Notes under the pieces: model-generated
What the model was told of the DNA's origin: nothing
The model's database searches: none
What the model saw: the letters and a program-made list of their open reading frames with translations, nothing else
In this document: positions 7,810 to 8,589 of the stretch, in pieces
Layout of the letters: each line of letters begins with the position of its first letter
Position numbering within the stretch: the first letter of the stretch is position 1
Assembly (NCBI GenBank): GCA_013695855.1
Contig: JACCZR010000228.1
Location: 1-8,589, forward strand
DNA from: Thermoleophilaceae bacterium
Lineage (GTDB): Bacteria > Actinomycetota > Thermoleophilia > Solirubrobacterales > Thermoleophilaceae
DNA length: 8,589 bases
Direction of reading: 5' to 3'
Translations under genes and position numbers: made by a program

Positions 7810-8589
7810 ACCGGCTCCTCCTCGCTCGGCGACGGGCGATAGTAGAGAGGCACACACCAATGGTGCTCTGCAACCCAGTCGGAATTGGGCAGATCGACCG
7901 CGTGCCTCATCACGCGATGGCAGGGAGCATCGTAGACCTTTCCGGTCGAGCGCTCGACGGGGTCGAAGACGATGTACTTGTAGAGCCCGGACACCATGCC
8001 TTCGGGAAGCTCGAGGCGGCCGGGGTGCTCAGGGTCCAGCCAGCGCCGGGCGGCGGCGTTCTTCCACGCCACGATCTCCTCGAGCCTCTCGGCCTGTACG
8101 ACCCCGATCGCGGCGGTGAACTCGCTCATCCGGAAGTTGAGACCTTCGACTCGGTGAAAAGGTTTCCCGTAGTCGCGGAACTCGCGGGCGAACTCGAGCA
8201 AATCCTCGTGGCGGGAGACCATCACTCCGCCTTCGCCCGTCGAGATGGTCTTCGTGGCGTAGAACGAGTAGACCCCGGCGTCGCCCCAGCTCCCCGGCCT
8301 GCTGCCACTCCACTGGCTTCCGTGGGCATGAGCACAATCCTCGATGAGGAAGATGCCCTCCTGGCGGCACAGCTCGGCAATGGCCTCCACCTCGAAGGCG
8401 ATGTGGCCGCCGATGTGCACCAGCACGGCGGCCTTGGGCCGGTGCTCGTGCACCTTGGCCTCGAAGTCCCGAAAGGACATGCAGAGGTCGTCGCGGTTGC
8501 AGTCCACGAACTCGACCCGTCCTCCGGCCTTGGTCACCGCAAGCGGAGTGGCCATGAAGGTGTTGGAGGGACAGAGCACCGTCTCCCCT
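7806..8589 (-). CDS. DegT/DnrJ/EryC1-family PLP aminotransferase (5' end outside window)
   Basis: About 260 residues are visible and the frame stays open to the window edge, so the N-terminus is missing; the GTG at 8579 is internal (it encodes Val in the conserved ETVLCPSNTFMATPLA block). Features of sugar aminotransferases are clear. FLIEDCAHAHGS has the Asp that contacts the PLP pyridine nitrogen. SFYATKTISTGEGGV carries the Schiff-base lysine, whose codon is at 8252-8250. GLNFRMSEFTAAIGVVQAERL is the usual dimer/substrate block. These enzymes transaminate keto-sugar nucleotides to amino-sugars for surface glycans or natural products. After this block the sequence is less typical: YKYIVFDPVERSTGKVYD, then a Cys/His-rich segment and LPNSDWVAEHHW, ending in CVPLYYRPSPSEEEPV. 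The terminal helix common in the family appears absent or very short. The stop overlaps the TTG of the epimerase gene, which points to one operon. Confidence 0.9.
   Translation of the reverse strand, partial: GETVLCPSNTFMATPLAVTKAGGRVEFVDCNRDDLCMSFRDFEAKVHEHRPKAAVLVHIGGHIAFEVEAIAELCRQEGIFLIEDCAHAHGSQWSGSRPGSWGDAGVYSFYATKTISTGEGGVMVSRHEDLLEFAREFRDYGKPFHRVEGLNFRMSEFTAAIGVVQAERLEEIVAWKNAAARRWLDPEHPGRLELPEGMVSGLYKYIVFDPVERSTGKVYDAPCHRVMRHAVDLPNSDWVAEHHWCVPLYYRPSPSEEEPV
7815..7823 (-). promoter_or_regulatory. Shine-Dalgarno deciding the epimerase TTG start
   Basis: GAGGAGGAG on the minus strand lies 5 bases before the TTG at 7809. It also encodes the consecutive Glu residues near the C-terminus of the aminotransferase, so one sequence serves as codons and ribosome-binding site in a coupled pair. 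Confidence 0.75.

Noticed and set aside
6760..7842. 360-codon plus-strand open frame opposite the epimerase gene
   Set aside because: The translation is His/Arg/Val-rich with no motif, and the minus strand has a complete SDR enzyme.

Overview
The window is very GC-rich DNA with third codon positions almost entirely G or C. It uses GTG and TTG starts freely and packs genes with 4-base stop/start overlaps. The coding style and gene set (GlcE/GlcF with a class A malate synthase, an MGDG-synthase-type glycosyltransferase beside a NodB deacetylase, NDP-sugar genes) suggest a high-GC actinobacterial chromosome. My guess is a Thermoleophilia/Solirubrobacterales-like lineage, but that is inference and not shown by any marker gene here. 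Eight protein genes fill nearly the whole window. No stretch above 80 bases is gene-free, and I see no RNA genes, mobile elements or CRISPR.

Region 1 (1-3392, + strand) is a translationally coupled glycolate-use operon. It holds the 3' part of a GlcE-like FAD subunit, the iron-sulfur subunit GlcF, and malate synthase A (AceB). Together they would oxidise glycolate to glyoxylate and condense glyoxylate with acetyl-CoA to malate. GlcD is presumably just upstream, outside the window.

Region 2 (3389-4989, - strand) converges on aceB with a 4-base overlap. It holds a class I SAM-dependent methyltransferase and, upstream of it, a DMT/EamA-like multi-spanning membrane protein. Neither has an identifiable substrate.

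Region 3 (5064-6940, + strand) diverges from region 2 across a 74-base intergenic gap. The gap contains an 8-bp inverted repeat whose right arm is the Shine-Dalgarno sequence of the next gene. The region encodes an MGDG-synthase/MurG-like glycosyltransferase coupled through a GTGA overlap to a NodB-type carbohydrate deacetylase, probably an envelope glycolipid or polysaccharide assembly pair.

Region 4 (6865-8589, - strand) is an NDP-sugar operon: a DegT/DnrJ/EryC1 aminotransferase (5' end beyond the window) coupled through a TTGA overlap to an extended-SDR NAD-dependent epimerase/dehydratase. Its last gene overlaps the 3' end of the deacetylase gene by 76 bases, tail to tail. Regions 3 and 4 together look like part of a cell-surface glycan locus.

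I did not find a clearly novel system. The best candidates for a second look are the glycosyltransferase-deacetylase pair with its sequestered ribosome-binding site, the long convergent overlap, and the non-canonical malate synthase signature.
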